The notes under the pieces were generated by a model. The model was given only the letters and a program-made list of their open reading frames with translations. It did no database searches and was not told the DNA's origin. Positions 31,501-43,429 of a stretch of 64,000 nucleotides of DNA are shown here, in pieces. The translations under genes and the position numbers were made by a program. Source of the stretch: Oxytricha trifallax (lineage: Eukaryota > Ciliophora > Spirotrichea > Sporadotrichida > Oxytrichidae). Position 1 is the first letter of the stretch; each line of letters begins with the position of its first letter. The stretch is from assembly GCA_000711775.1 (NCBI GenBank), contig ARYC01001455.1:1-64000 (forward strand). Reading direction: 5' to 3'.

Positions 31501-32625
31501 TGTTTTAAATAATATATGATGTATAATTAAATTAATCAATTAATTATTTAATATAGATCAGAAACTTTTAAAACCTTGTTTCATTTTATAAATCATTTGT
31601 TATCATAAATGTTTCTCCTTTCTTATTCTGAAAATATCGATACTTTAAAAGTTTTGTTTTTATTAATATCCTATTGGATCTATTTATTCCTATTAAAAGA
31701 TTGTTGAATATAATTTCTTATATAGTTAAAACATTTTTAGTTTTAATTTTCTGTTGATTCATCAGTATTTTTCCATGTAATGTCTTAAGTTATTCTTGCT
31801 AATAATTTTATTCCTAGTCATTAAAGACAAATTCTCAAAGTGAGAAAATTTTGATATTTTTTTGTCACTTTATGAATCAAATATACATATAGCTTAGAAA
31901 TGTAAGAAAGTTTATTTGTGTCTTTCTTTATTACAATTTGGCGATTCTTCAAATTTTAGCTGAATGTCTAATTAAATAAACTATTTTCTGAGAAAAAATG
32001 TAAAGGTTTTTATAATAATCAAATAATTAACTTAAATAAAATTTGGTTTAAAACCTTTTCAATTATTTTTAATTTATATTGCTTAGATTAAAATTTGCTA
32101 AAAATTTCTTAATTGTCTAATTAAAATATGGATTTTATAATTATTTGCAAGCCCACTCTATAGTGTCCGCATACGTTCCATCCATGCATTAATCTAAACA
32201 TTCATTCTTATTAAAGAAATTTAGGATTATAATTTTCTTAAACTAATTTTCAATCATTAAGAGACTTCATGAAAATAAAAAAAATGGAGTAAAACTAAAT
32301 TTTAATAAGAAAAATTAAAATTAAAAGAAAAAGTTAGGTTTGCATGTGAAGCATTAGTTGTAGTCAGAGTCCCAACACGTTTGGCATTTATAGTAACAAG
32401 CTATAGAATTGTAAATAAAAATTTGAAACATACGTTTAACTCTTAGAGTAAAAGGGATTACAGTTTCCCAAAAAGCATCATCTATACCCACACATTAAAT
32501 AATAATTTATAATTTAATTCCAAGTTATAAATTCCAATATCTTAATCAGTTGTAAATCCACCAATTGTTCCGTTTGAAAAGTTCTTTGTTACAAAATATG
32601 GCAACTTATTTCCAGTTTAAAACAA
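28520..32625 (-). CDS. Host surface protein: furin-like cysteine-rich repeats
   Basis: Coding blocks: 32,345-32,625 (ACYYKCQTCWDSDYNQCFTC), 32,145-32,225 (NECLDQCMDGTYADTIEW), 31,135-31,215 (CPYQCRICTGNDPLSQCQKC), 30,880-31,115 (GDGCYDKCPDGYWG), 28,855-29,010 (SSLQCTKCANLEG, GTECKIPKCPEG) and 28,520-28,680 (CQTCHSRCRKCTGASELEC). The CxxC..C..CxG spacing is that of furin-like/growth-factor-receptor Cys-rich repeats. They form a stalk between the CADG repeats and the membrane. The large gap at 29,010-30,880 holds a GC-rich island and AT-rich IES. Confidence 0.82.
29278..29410. repeat. Short inverted-repeat element in an IES
   Basis: Arms of about 31 bp, GGAATCCGTTCAAATTGGGG... at 29,278-29,308 and the complement at 29,380-29,410, one mismatch, 71-bp centre. 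Confidence 0.8.
30130..30735. other. GC-rich island of unknown nature inside an IES
   Basis: About 600 bp of near-balanced base composition within DNA that is otherwise about 80% A+T, with sharp borders. Read on the minus strand it contains GGGGTTCAATCTG (B-box-like), two copies of GAACCATAGAA and a 111-codon frame from ATG to TGA (MRTIEANDNDFSPSPGRV), which is not longer than chance in a one-stop code. It could be a SINE, a structured RNA gene, or foreign or captured DNA. No family recognised. Confidence 0.45.
31418..31463. other. Perfect hairpin in an IES
   Basis: CTTCCCAAAGCGAGAAA and its complement, about 13-nt loop, followed by a T run. Probably a tiny inverted-repeat remnant. Confidence 0.6.
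31464..32144. other. AT-rich IES, no gene seen
   Basis: No coding signal on either strand. Confidence 0.5.
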
Positions 32626-32689
32626 TTATATTTTAAATCTACAAATATTAAAATTAATTTCTTTAATTATTAGTATAAAGATAATTCTA

Positions 32690-35100
32690 AGTGTCTGCTT
32701 CTCTAAAATACATTATGAATGGTTCTCCTTCAGGATTGAAGAATATTTCGTCTTTGTTGTAATCGTATTGAAAGGCATTTTTTGTAATTGCATTAACATT
32801 GTCGAGTGGCTTGATTATAACATAAGAAACTAAAAATAGATATCAAGAAATAATGAATTATTTCTAAAATATTATAATTAATGATATTATAAGTTTTTTG
32901 CTTAATGACGAGTTTCTAATTAAAGGAAACGCATTTTGAAACCCAGAGTTCTCTAATAATTATATTTCAATAAAAAAGCAGAGAATATTCGTATGGAGCC
33001 GATTTAATATGAAATAGCACCAAATTACCCGAAGTAGATAAAGGAATAAATCGATTGATTTTTCCAGTGATCTGAATTGAATCTTCTTGTAAAGATCGGG
33101 AGATCGCTACTTTAGGTATATTTCCATTTAATATTATTTGCCTAAACTTAAATGATTAATAAGTATAACTAATTTAAAATTCCTCCTCAAAATTTACTTA
33201 TGTTTTCATTAATAAATGAATTACGCTATTATTTATTCATTTTATTTTACTCTTAAAGGCCAATTTTACTTTACTTCGAGAGTAATATTAATGTACATTT
33301 ATCAAAAATTGATAAATCTAAAAATTAATTTATAAAAAAGTTATTATCAATATAAATAAAATGATAAAAATAATATAGATAAGTAACTTAATTAAAAAGT
33401 AATCTCTATCATATTGTTTATAATTTGCCTAAATCTCTATAACTTTCATTTTCCTTCATGTATTAATACAATTTTCTTAATCAGGTTAATTCAAAGTTCA
33501 AAAATTATTTTATTATAGAGTTATAATTTTTATTTAGTTTTTACATAGTTTTTTTAATAATACTTTCTATAACCTAAATTCTAATTTATAATTAATATTA
33601 AAACTTATAAATTTATTATATTTACAAAGTTATTTATAATTGGAACAGAGATCAAATCATCAAACTTTATAGACAATGAATGGTTTCCTCCTTATGAGTT
33701 GCTGTAAGAAATTAATATACAAATAATATTTAACTTATAAGGATAAACAGTTAAGGATTGGTTAGTATCCCACCATTTAAACCAGGTCCAGAACACAGCT
33801 GGATCATATAATGTATTATTGACATACAGAGAATAGTATAAGATATAAATAGTTCATATCTAAATTACATTATAATAATTGAGCTCTCCTAGGTTGTCAT
33901 AACTTGTATAACTAGATTTTATATTATCCGGAAGTCTAACATAAAGCCTTGTGTATGTACCAGTAATAATAATTTAATCTTTAGGTAGCACTATCAATGA
34001 GAAATTATAAACATTTGGTGTTCCATCCCATTGATCCTTGACAGTACATGCAATAGTATAAGTTCCATTATATTCATTATTTCTTGGAGTATCCCCATAA
34101 AATGTTATATTTCCATCTACAGTTAAGTTGTACTCAAATTTAATCCAAGTAGTGTCTTTCCCAGTTGTAGTTGCTGCGCATGATATTAATAGGTTATCTC
34201 CTTCGTCATCTGTGAAATTTTGATACCAAAAAGTATGAGTAAAAGCTTTTGTTCAAAATTAAATAATAATAATAAGTTATTACGATTGTGTCAAGAGTGA
34301 AATTTAAGGGCTAATGATTGTAAGGAACATAATTTCTCTTCACAATGTAGTTTATAAAGTATTCATTTGGAGTAGCTACATTATACTAATCCCATACTGA
34401 CACTTTAATGTAATATTGTGTTTGGGTTTGCCCTGTAATCGGTTATGGTGGATTAATTACTGAAAATTCTATTCCTTAATCATCAGATTAGGTTACTTTA
34501 AACCATGATATGGTGGAATTTATTGTAGAATTTAAGTTATTTAAAACTTGAGCAGAAAATATAGCTGTATCTTTAAAATAATTAAATAATAATCATATTC
34601 AAAGTCACTATTAAAGGAAACTACCCAACTAGTGTCGTGGTGAGCAACAGTTACCACAGGACTCAAAAAATCCATAAAAGGTATAGGAGGTTTATTTTTA
34701 ATGATTTCGATCTTGAAGTCAATAAAATCGAAAAATGTTGTGTCTTTGGTGACTGATGCTTTAAATCTGAGTGTATAAACATTAACTAGAGAATTTGAAT
34801 TTGGAGTGATGTCAATGCTTGAACCAGTAGAATTAAAAACCATCCATGTAGGCAAAGCTGTTGAAGGCGATATTTTAAGATCTAATGTTAAAGGTTCATT
34901 TGTGCAATGCAACCAAGTACTTAGAATAGCTTTGTATGTGAGACTTCCGACACTTAATCTTCAATAATTTAATTTTAATTATATTAATCCTCCTGCGGTT
35001 GCATTTATTGGATCCCCTATTCTATCTTGTTGAACAGGCTTAGTAGGTTTAGAAATGTGCAAACAACCAGAGTATGATAATCTGAAATCAGCTGTTAACA
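32690..35100 (-). CDS. Host surface protein: CADG/cadherin-like Ig repeats of block 5
   Basis: Blocks at 34,950-35,100, 34,541-34,935, 34,285-34,560, 33,870-34,255, 33,640-33,860, 32,980-33,125 and 32,690-32,835, all on the minus strand. Repeat hallmarks: LPTWMVFNSTGSSIDITPNS followed by VYTLRFKASVTKD; DGNITFYGDTPRNNEYNGTY then TIACTVKDQWDG; YIKVSVWDQYN. These match CADG (dystroglycan-type cadherin-like) domains, roughly 90-100 residues each, about four copies. IES gaps here are short, so this is the most compact coding stretch of the locus. Confidence 0.85.
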
Positions 35101-36589
35101 AATAAATTGAATATTAATATTAAGATATTAATTGAAATTAATATCTCAATATCAATAAATTAAAAATATACTCTCAACTAATTAGCTTTAACTTAATATA
35201 AAAGAAGACATAAAAAATTATAAGCATAAAAAATGATATGTAAGACATCAATTTAAAAAAATATTCTTGCCAAAATAGTGAGCATCTATTTTTAAATTTA
35301 AATAAGAATAACACAAATTAGCGACAAAATTAAATATTAAGGGTCGTGATATTAAATTTTTTTTAATAATTATTATTAATAGAATAGAGTATCTAATTTG
35401 CTATTAAGTTATATATTTGTAATTTAAAGGAATTAAATTTATTATATAAATTATAATTTTAAAGTATATTTAACAGAATTATAGATTTTAGAAAATATAT
35501 TAAAATTTTAAATAATATTGTAGAAATACATTTGAATTTGGAAAATAAATTATAATTATATTAAATATAAAACAAAATCTTGGCAGTTAAAGTTGGCCAA
35601 TTTAAACGATCTTGGGCTCTTTCGATAGAGAATTCAAAATTAGCTGGACTTTACTATTGGCGGTACTATTTTATCGCATCCCTGGAGCGAGATAACTCGA
35701 CTTTAATTAAACACATCTAAATTCATTAAATTATACCCTCACATTAAAGTCGAGTTATCTCGCTCCAAGGATGCGATAAAATAGTACCGCCAATAGTAAA
35801 GTCCAGCTAATTTTTAATTCTCTATCGAATGAGCCCAAGATCGTTTAAATTGGCCAACTTTAACTGCCAAGATTTTGTTTTATATTTAATATAATTATAA
35901 TTTATTTTCCAAATTCAAATGTATTTCTACAATAATGAATATACTTATTATGAAATATCTATTTTACATATTTTTAATTTACAATTAATTTTGCACCTAT
36001 TAAAATTAAACATTCTTTTATTAAAAAATTAAATTTATTGGGTGATGAAATCATAAATAATAGTTTTTTGTTGTTGTAATTCCTTTAACAATTGATTTAT
36101 TTTTGTAATTCCCATCTAAGAATCTATAAGATGTAGCAAATAACTGTTTAGCAAATTAAATAAGTAATGTAACTATCAGGATCATTATCTCACTTACTAC
36201 TTACAATTAAACATTCAAAATATTCATTATTTTTTTCATAAAATTAAGCAAACAACAATTTTTGAAATAATTATACTTAAAAATGGAAATAAATACTATT
36301 TTTTGAGAATTCTCAATAAAACTAGGTCCATTAATATAATAATTTTTTTTTCTTTTTAATAAGTATTTATATTTTTCAAATTAACTACAAATTAATTGAT
36401 AAAAAATTGAAACATAAATTATAATTTTTCAGGCTTTGTTTAAATAATCATTTGACGCAAGTGTGATGTAATTCAAAAATAATCTCTATTCATATTTTAT
36501 AAACTTGCTATTTAAATAAAATAATTTAAGTTAAGTTTGTTATAGGAATGAATCTTATGTTTTTTATGTTTGACATCAATCTATAAACT
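35101..36589. other. AT-rich IES region containing a palindromic element
   Basis: No coding signal outside the palindrome at 35,517-35,933. Confidence 0.5.
35519..35931. repeat. Foldback element, family 1, copy 1
   Basis: Arms of about 190 bp beginning TTGTAGAAATACATTTGAAT and ending with its complement, flanked on both sides by TA. The core carries GCGGTACTATTTTATCGCAT and GAGCGAGATAACTCGA. The same core occurs in copies at 40,857, 47,190 and 48,887. Confidence 0.92.
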
Positions 36590-39500
36590 TAATCTAATTC
36601 AACTTCTCTTGTATAAAAGGTAGCCATATTTATCCAAGAGCTAGCAATATTGAAAACTCTAAAATTTTATAATATTTTAAATTAATAACTCCAACTCCAA
36701 TACCATTTGGAATATTGAAATCTAAACTATTCATGTTTTAAAAATTGGTACAGGTTTAATCCCAAACAAAGTTTGTCAAATCTTTAACTTAAGCAAATAC
36801 AGTTTAGTGTCTTCCATCAGCTATTTATTAATAATTATAACAATGTATTGCACCATAGTGAGCTCTTAAATAAATCCACATGCTATTACTTCTTTCAAAA
36901 ATTTTAATTCTTGAAAAAAAAGTAGAAGGTATTGTAGCAGTAATTGTTTTGGTTTTCCAAGTAAATGGTGTCACAGCAACATTAAATACAATTGCTTCTG
37001 AAATGCCGTTATTATTATTTGGTATTTTTTAAATTACCGCTAAATTTATAAGTCCAGCCATGAAAATGACTTACTCAGATGCACTCGAAAATTCGCATGT
37101 GACTGTATTAAATAATAAATATAATAGTATTAACATAGCCATAAGCTAAATCTACACCTTAAATTAATGAGCCGTCAGTTAAACTATGCTTTCCAAAATA
37201 TAACTCCCCTGATGAAAAACTTGGTCTGTAGTATGAAAAACATGAATATCATTTTTAAAAAACTATAAAATTTAAATATTAAATATTCTTTAATAGATTA
37301 ATAAAAATTAAATTAATTGTAAAACATTTTACTTTTTATTTGCTAAGAAAAATAAATGTATTTATAAATTTTATTATTTTGTGAAAGAATGACTTTAAAT
37401 AATTAAATCAGGGAAATCTAAGCAATTATTATATGTATAAAAATCCAAATAAAAAGAGTCTTGCTATTGATTTAATAATTATTTTAATATTTTAGATAAT
37501 ATATTAAATAAATTTAGATTCTTTAATAAGTAAAATGAATAAAGATGAGCCCCTGAGTATGCTATTTTAATATATTAATTATATTAAATTCCTCCTTACT
37601 AAGAATCATCAACTGCACTATCTTAATATGCATCATTTTTATAATTTAAATATTTTCATGCATCATTTGCTGAAGTAAACCTTGACTTTTGATTTGATAA
37701 TATATTACTGATAATAATATTTTATCTCTTAGTGTTTTATGCCATTGATTTGATCCATCAATTACTGAAAAGCCTTAAATCCCCCAGTAATCACACCCAT
37801 TCTAGTGATAAAACTAGAATAATTAGTAACCATAACCTGCACTGGCATCTACAGCTAAATCATATCCTTAGAATTTATAACCTGCATCATAGTTTCTGAA
37901 GAATATTATTACAAATTAAGAATATATTTAAAAATAATTATTAAATAGTTAATAATTAGATATAGTTTTATCTAATAAACATTTAAATAAATATAAAAAG
38001 CTGGATTGTTATAAATATAAAAACATTTAAACGCTTCAAATTTAAAATATTTTTATTCATAAAATTCAACTCAACAGCTTTTTATATAAAATTATTTATC
38101 TTTGTAATTTTACTTTTTAATTACATAAATTTCAATAAATAAAATATAATTTTATTCAATTTGATTTGGTTCTTTTATAATTAAATTTTATATAAATAAT
38201 TTATTTTGTTGGGATAGAACAAAATCTGATGTCATCCTCATAATAAAATTAGATATTTAGCTATCAAATGTCATTAAATCGTTCTAATGCTAGCCAGTTA
38301 CATAGTAGTCTAATAAATGAATATATAATCTCCATTTATGAGATTGTAGTACATATTAAGCCCAATGATCATTTTATCTTTGTAGTACATTTGCTTACCT
38401 TAAATATACTTTCCATTCCCAGTGTGTTACATAAAAATAAGGAGGGGTCTTATCTATCAATTAATTTATTTTAATACTGTAAAATTAATTTTAAAATTTA
38501 CACCAAAATAAAGATAATCCTATCAATGACAGAGGAAGTTAAAATTATTTTTATTTAAATGATTTAATAAAAAAAATTTGATTTAATGTAGTGTTTTAAT
38601 TATTTATTAGATATTAAATGGTTGAGATAACATTTATAATCATAGCAAATAATTAATAAACTATAGTAACTTATTTTATGTTCATTTAATAAGTTTTATC
38701 AAATAATCATTCTAGCGAGGTAGTGGGTGCTTACAAATATAAATAATTTAAGTTTTTAAATAAATGATTTTATAATTTAGTATTCAATACGATTTTTATT
38801 TAAACCATTTTAAGTTAAGGATAATTAAAAAAGAAAGGAGAGAAATTGTTTAATTCATATAAGAATGTACTGTTAGACAACAAAAACTCGGAACCCGTAT
38901 TTATTGTAAATAAAGTTTGCGTTTTAAATGAGTGATTTAATGCTAATAATTATCTTCTATTAATGTTATACGGTAAAATGTAGTCATTAACATTTTTCGG
39001 ATGTTAATCCATTTTTAAACTTAAGAAAAATAGAAATCAAAATAAATAATGAGAAATCTTTAAGCTATGTTTAGTGAGTTAATTGATAGGCATATTTATT
39101 ATTTTATCAATAATTATAAATAAAAAATGAATATAATTAAAATCACATTAATTCCAAAATTTAATTACATTAATAATCTAAAGTGAAGCTATTTCATTAC
39201 AAATAAATAGTATTATTATTAAGTTATAAACTTTATTAAAATTAATTAAAGTTGCAGCTGAAGTCATTGTCATTATATTTCCCAGTAAATCAAATTAACA
39301 CTCTCTAACAAGACTTAAGGCACTTCCAATGTCTAGAGTTAAATGAAAATTTAAAGCAGGACCTATTTTATTATATATAAAAAGTTTTAATAAAATTATT
39401 TTTAAGTTGTTGATTAAACTCAAGATTTATTTAATAAATAATTCAATTAACAATAGAATAAACTAAACTATGTTAAACTTAGTTGAATTAAAATTTAAAT

Positions 39501-41345
39501 TAAAATTATTTAATGTATTATACTTTACTAATAATTGGAATATAATGATTTCTTGTATTTTTTGTTTATTTATTATTTCCATTTAATATTTCAAGAAGAA
39601 AATTAAATCGTCTTTATTTATTTTATCTTTGACTTAGTTAGTAATTCATTATGAACTAAAACCAAAATGAAATGTCTAAATATTTATATTTTATATACAA
39701 TTTAGTATATTTTTAAATAAATTACTAGTTTAAAACAAAGACAAATAAGTATGAAATCAAGAGAGATTAGTTAAATCATACAAAGAGGATATGTTTATTC
39801 AGTTGTTAGATATAACAGGTATTTTAAGGAATAGCTCTGTAGCTAGATATTCAAGAGTTCCATATTTTCACTTATTCATCAGAAAAAACAAAAGGGCAGG
39901 CAGGTATGTTTGATTAAAAAACCTAGAACCATTTTTATAATCAATAGTCCCTTTTATAATGTAAATGTGAGCTATAAATAACCCTGATTAATATGTGAGT
40001 CTAGGATTGATTTGATTTATAATTTTTAATATTCCTTTGTTTTTAAAAATTCATTAACTCATTAAGAACCTTAATTTATCTGTTTAAAGCCTCTAGAATA
40101 AAAAATTTGCTTTAATTAATTCAAAGTAAATATATTATTTTTAAGTTTTTAAAAAGGAAATTAATTTCTTTCACTACAACTACTCATACGTTTAAGCAAA
40201 TTTATTTTTTTCTTTCCCAAATATTCTTTCGATTTGAGAGAAAATTAAAATTTATATTCCATTCTTTTTAAATATTTTCATTTAGATAATTAATTAATCA
40301 AATTTCTTCTATCCAATAGCATGAGAATAACTTAAGCTTTACTTTGAGAAATGTAATTAAAATTCTTTTGATAAGAAAGACGAATTTTTCATGTCAATTT
40401 GAAATCTAAAAATACGATTTATAAATGAAATCTTCGTATAATTTCCAATTTATTTATAATTTATAGACTTCATTTACAAATAAATGTATAAATTTATATG
40501 TAAAAAAATATATTAATATATTTTAACTCATTCTAACATGCATTCGTATATTTAATATAAATTAATCCTTGCATAACCAATTGTGGTGGCATTATTGTAT
40601 GATTTATATGCTAAAAGACTTCCTCAAAATAATGGAAATCAACCATCTAGGAAGGGTTGATTGATGGTTTCAAAAATTAAAAGGATAAATTAAAATCTAA
40701 TAACTTTCTAGCTGGCTGAAGCCCTATAATAAATTTCTGTAAAGATTAAAATAAAAATATTTCAATATGTAAAAATACTAGACCTTTAGTGTAAGATTAG
40801 AAAAATCCTTGATTTTAAATATAAATTGATTAAATATTGATAATAGGATGTTGTTACTGTACGAATAGAGTTGATTTGAGAATTTGTATTATAATTAGTA
40901 AATCAAAAACTTTAATTGATGGCAGTTAACTATTTCAAAACACAGACAAAATGGTAATTTTTGATAGAAAATTTAAAATTAACTTACCTTTAATTTTTGC
41001 GATACCTCTCCTCTCTATTGCATCACTCGACTAATATAATATCACCTTAATTTTTAGTGATATTTTAAGTTTATTTTTATGCCAAAATTAAAGTGATATT
41101 ATATTGCTCTAGTGATGCGATAAAAGAGTACCGCCGAATAGTAAAATCCAGCTAATTTTATATTCTATCAAACAAGTACTATATTATCTCTAGTTAACTG
41201 CCACTAATTAAAGTATTTGATTTATTAATTATAATTTAAATTCGCAAATCAATTATATTCTACAATAATACCCAATAATCTTTTGCAGCTCCACATATTA
41301 GAATATTGTCACCTCCTTAACTTAAATCCATACCATATGTTTGTT
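36590..41345 (-). CDS. Host surface protein: beta-propeller-like repeats of block 5
   Basis: Blocks: 41,280-41,345 (YGMDLSQGGDNILICGAA), 40,560-40,740 (EIYYRASASQKVIRF), 39,235-39,335 (CQFDLLGNIMTMTSAATL), 38,240-38,460 (TGNGKYIQGKQMYYKDKMII, then GLNMYYNLINGDYIFIYQ), 37,745-37,910 (YDLAVDASAGYGYQLF, CDYWGIQGFSVIDGSNQW), 37,130-37,260 (RPSFSSGELYFGKHSL), 36,690-37,105 (EQVIFMAGLINLAVIQ, then WKTKTITATIPSTFF) and 36,590-36,665. The repeated pattern D..GN-hydrophobic-hydrophobic-AG suggests propeller blades of the delta-60/SBBP kind. Fold assignment is inference. Confidence 0.7.
39751..39987 (+). CDS. Possible small ORF on the opposite strand
   Basis: ATG to TGA, 79 codons in ciliate code (MKSREISQIIQRGYVYSVV). 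It lies in a long IES of the minus-strand locus. It could be an MDS of another gene or chance; no family recognised. Confidence 0.2.
40857..41263. repeat. Foldback element, family 1, degenerate copy
   Basis: Arms diverged (about four in five bases matching by eye). Right end CTACAATA as in the other copies. The right arm keeps GATGCGATAAAAGAGTACCG. Inner GGCAGTTAAC pairs with GTTAACTGCC. Confidence 0.75.
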
Positions 41346-41599
41346 ATTGCAAAAATTAAATTAAAAAGAACTATATGTATAACAATAAAATTACTGTGAA
41401 ATAAGTTAAATGATATATAGTTATAAATCTAGTTATCTTGATTTAATTTGAAGAAAGAAAATTGCTTGATTATATATAAATTTTCTATAAATTTAAGAGA
41501 TCATAATCAGAATTATTTGATTAAATATTAATATTAATTAAAATTTCATATTAGCTTCTAACAATCTCAATGCTCATCTAAATTACAAAAATTTATATC

Positions 41600-42975
41600 T
41601 ATATTACAACTTGAGTTAACTGAAGTCACTTATCTATTAAATTGTATTTTATTTAATAACTCAAAACAAGTATAGCTATAGTTACCTTCTTTATACCAGT
41701 TAATTGGAATAGTTCTTGTAGGACAATTCTCATTTAAATTTGTTGACCCATAAGTTATAAATTAAAATATCAAATAATTTTGCTAATTAAGCAACACTTG
41801 GGTATATCTCTACTACAAAAGTATCTGAAAAGGATACATCTGGCTCTATAACTTTCGTAAAGGTTACTCTTACTATGTAAGTTCCAACATCTGTATTAGC
41901 AGGACTCATAGTTACTAAAAATAGTATAATAGTTAATGTAGAGGATGATAGATATCACTTTTAATTTTATATGAAAGGATTTGGATTAAGAAGGTGGCAT
42001 GCCTTAAATGAAGAAAAGGGAATGAATTATAATCTACTAGAAAATAAGTTTTTCAACTCCAGATTACTAAATGGATCTCCACAATGAAGGACAAATTTAG
42101 ATATTTTAAATAACATTGAATCAATATAGTTTAACTTTCACTCTTTTTCATAAGAAGAACTCTGTGACAACATAATATAAAGATAATTTTTTTATTTTAC
42201 ATTTTATTATAGATAAACTACTTGAAAGCTTTATACTTTAATGAAAATTTTTGATTCATGACAATCATAAAATATATTGGTACATTTTTTTATTATATGC
42301 ATCAAGATTAAATTGTTGATTTGATTTGATTTGTATAATATAATGATATGATAATATGTTAATTGATTTTAATCATTAGCTAAGTAATTAGAGGATGATG
42401 TATCATTACTCATTGTCAAGAATGATGGTGCAGTTGTATATTTATCAACTGACCAGGTAAATTTAAGTTCACTCGCAAAGCAATCTATGATAAAATTAAA
42501 AGATAAAATAAATTGAAAACCTGTTGGCCAATCAAATTTGTAGTCAGTTGGATCAATTGGTAACGTAAATATCTAATCTTCAAGTTTAGTTTAGAATTGT
42601 GGAGCGGAGAAATAACAGGATTCTAATATTGGATCTTTCAAATTGAATCTTGTAATATTTAAAACTCTAAAATTAAAAAAAGATCTTTAAAATATTTATA
42701 TAAATGAGCGTACTATATTAACATTATCTAATTCAGTTTACATCTTTTTATTTAAATAATGAATATATTTGGTTTTAATTTAGTAGTTCTGAGTTTGTAA
42801 ATAAATATATTTAAGCAAATAAGAGTAGTGTTTTCCTAATTACAATGTCTTTGCTGAACCTAAGACTGTATAAATAATATTTAATTATATAAAGTAGTGA
42901 AAGAGACAGCACCAGTCTAATCATACATTAGAGTATTTGTGGTTACTGGACGAGGATAAGGATATGGGTAAAATT
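41600..42975 (-). CDS. Block 4: Pro-rich linker and CADG-like domain
   Basis: Blocks: 42,890-42,975 (YPYPYPRPVTTNTLMYDQ), 42,400-42,672 (FDWPTGFQFILSFNFIID then KFTWSVDKYTTAPSFLTM), 41,780-41,915 (DVGTYIVRVTFTKVIEPD, SDTFVVEIYPSV) and 41,600-41,760 (INWYKEGNYSYTCFELL). The TYIVRVTFTK strand is typical of CADG repeats. No Cys-rich or membrane block follows before the next propeller begins at 41,345. Confidence 0.75.
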
Positions 42976-43429
42976 AAATTACTAATTCTATATTTAAAAT
43001 TCCATACATGAATTTGGAGTTTCGAATGTACTTTCTATTTTATTGATAAAGTTAAATTTATATTTATTAAAATAAAAAGCCAACATAGTACGAAGAATCA
43101 AGCACTAATAAGATTAAATGAAACAAAAAATGAATCTTACTGAATCTCTTTATAATTTTTAATAAATTATTGTTAAATCCTGTATAAGTGTTTCCAAAAA
43201 TAAACAAACTTCCTAAATACAATCTAAAAAATACTCTTTCATAGATTATTGCTATATTTGTATTTAACTTTGATTAAATCATTAGAGAGAAAAAAAATGT
43301 ATTTTATAGAAACTGCCTGATGAATGATAGTGCCTAAAATACATTTGGTTAAATTAATAGATTATTACTATTTCATTTGAATTATGGCAAGTGTGACTTT
43401 GTCAAACTAAGTTATTATCAGTTTATTTG

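Noticed and set aside
38268-38474. 68-codon + strand ORF
   Set aside because: The minus strand here reads TGNGKYIQGKQMYYKDK, a propeller block; the + ORF is its shadow.
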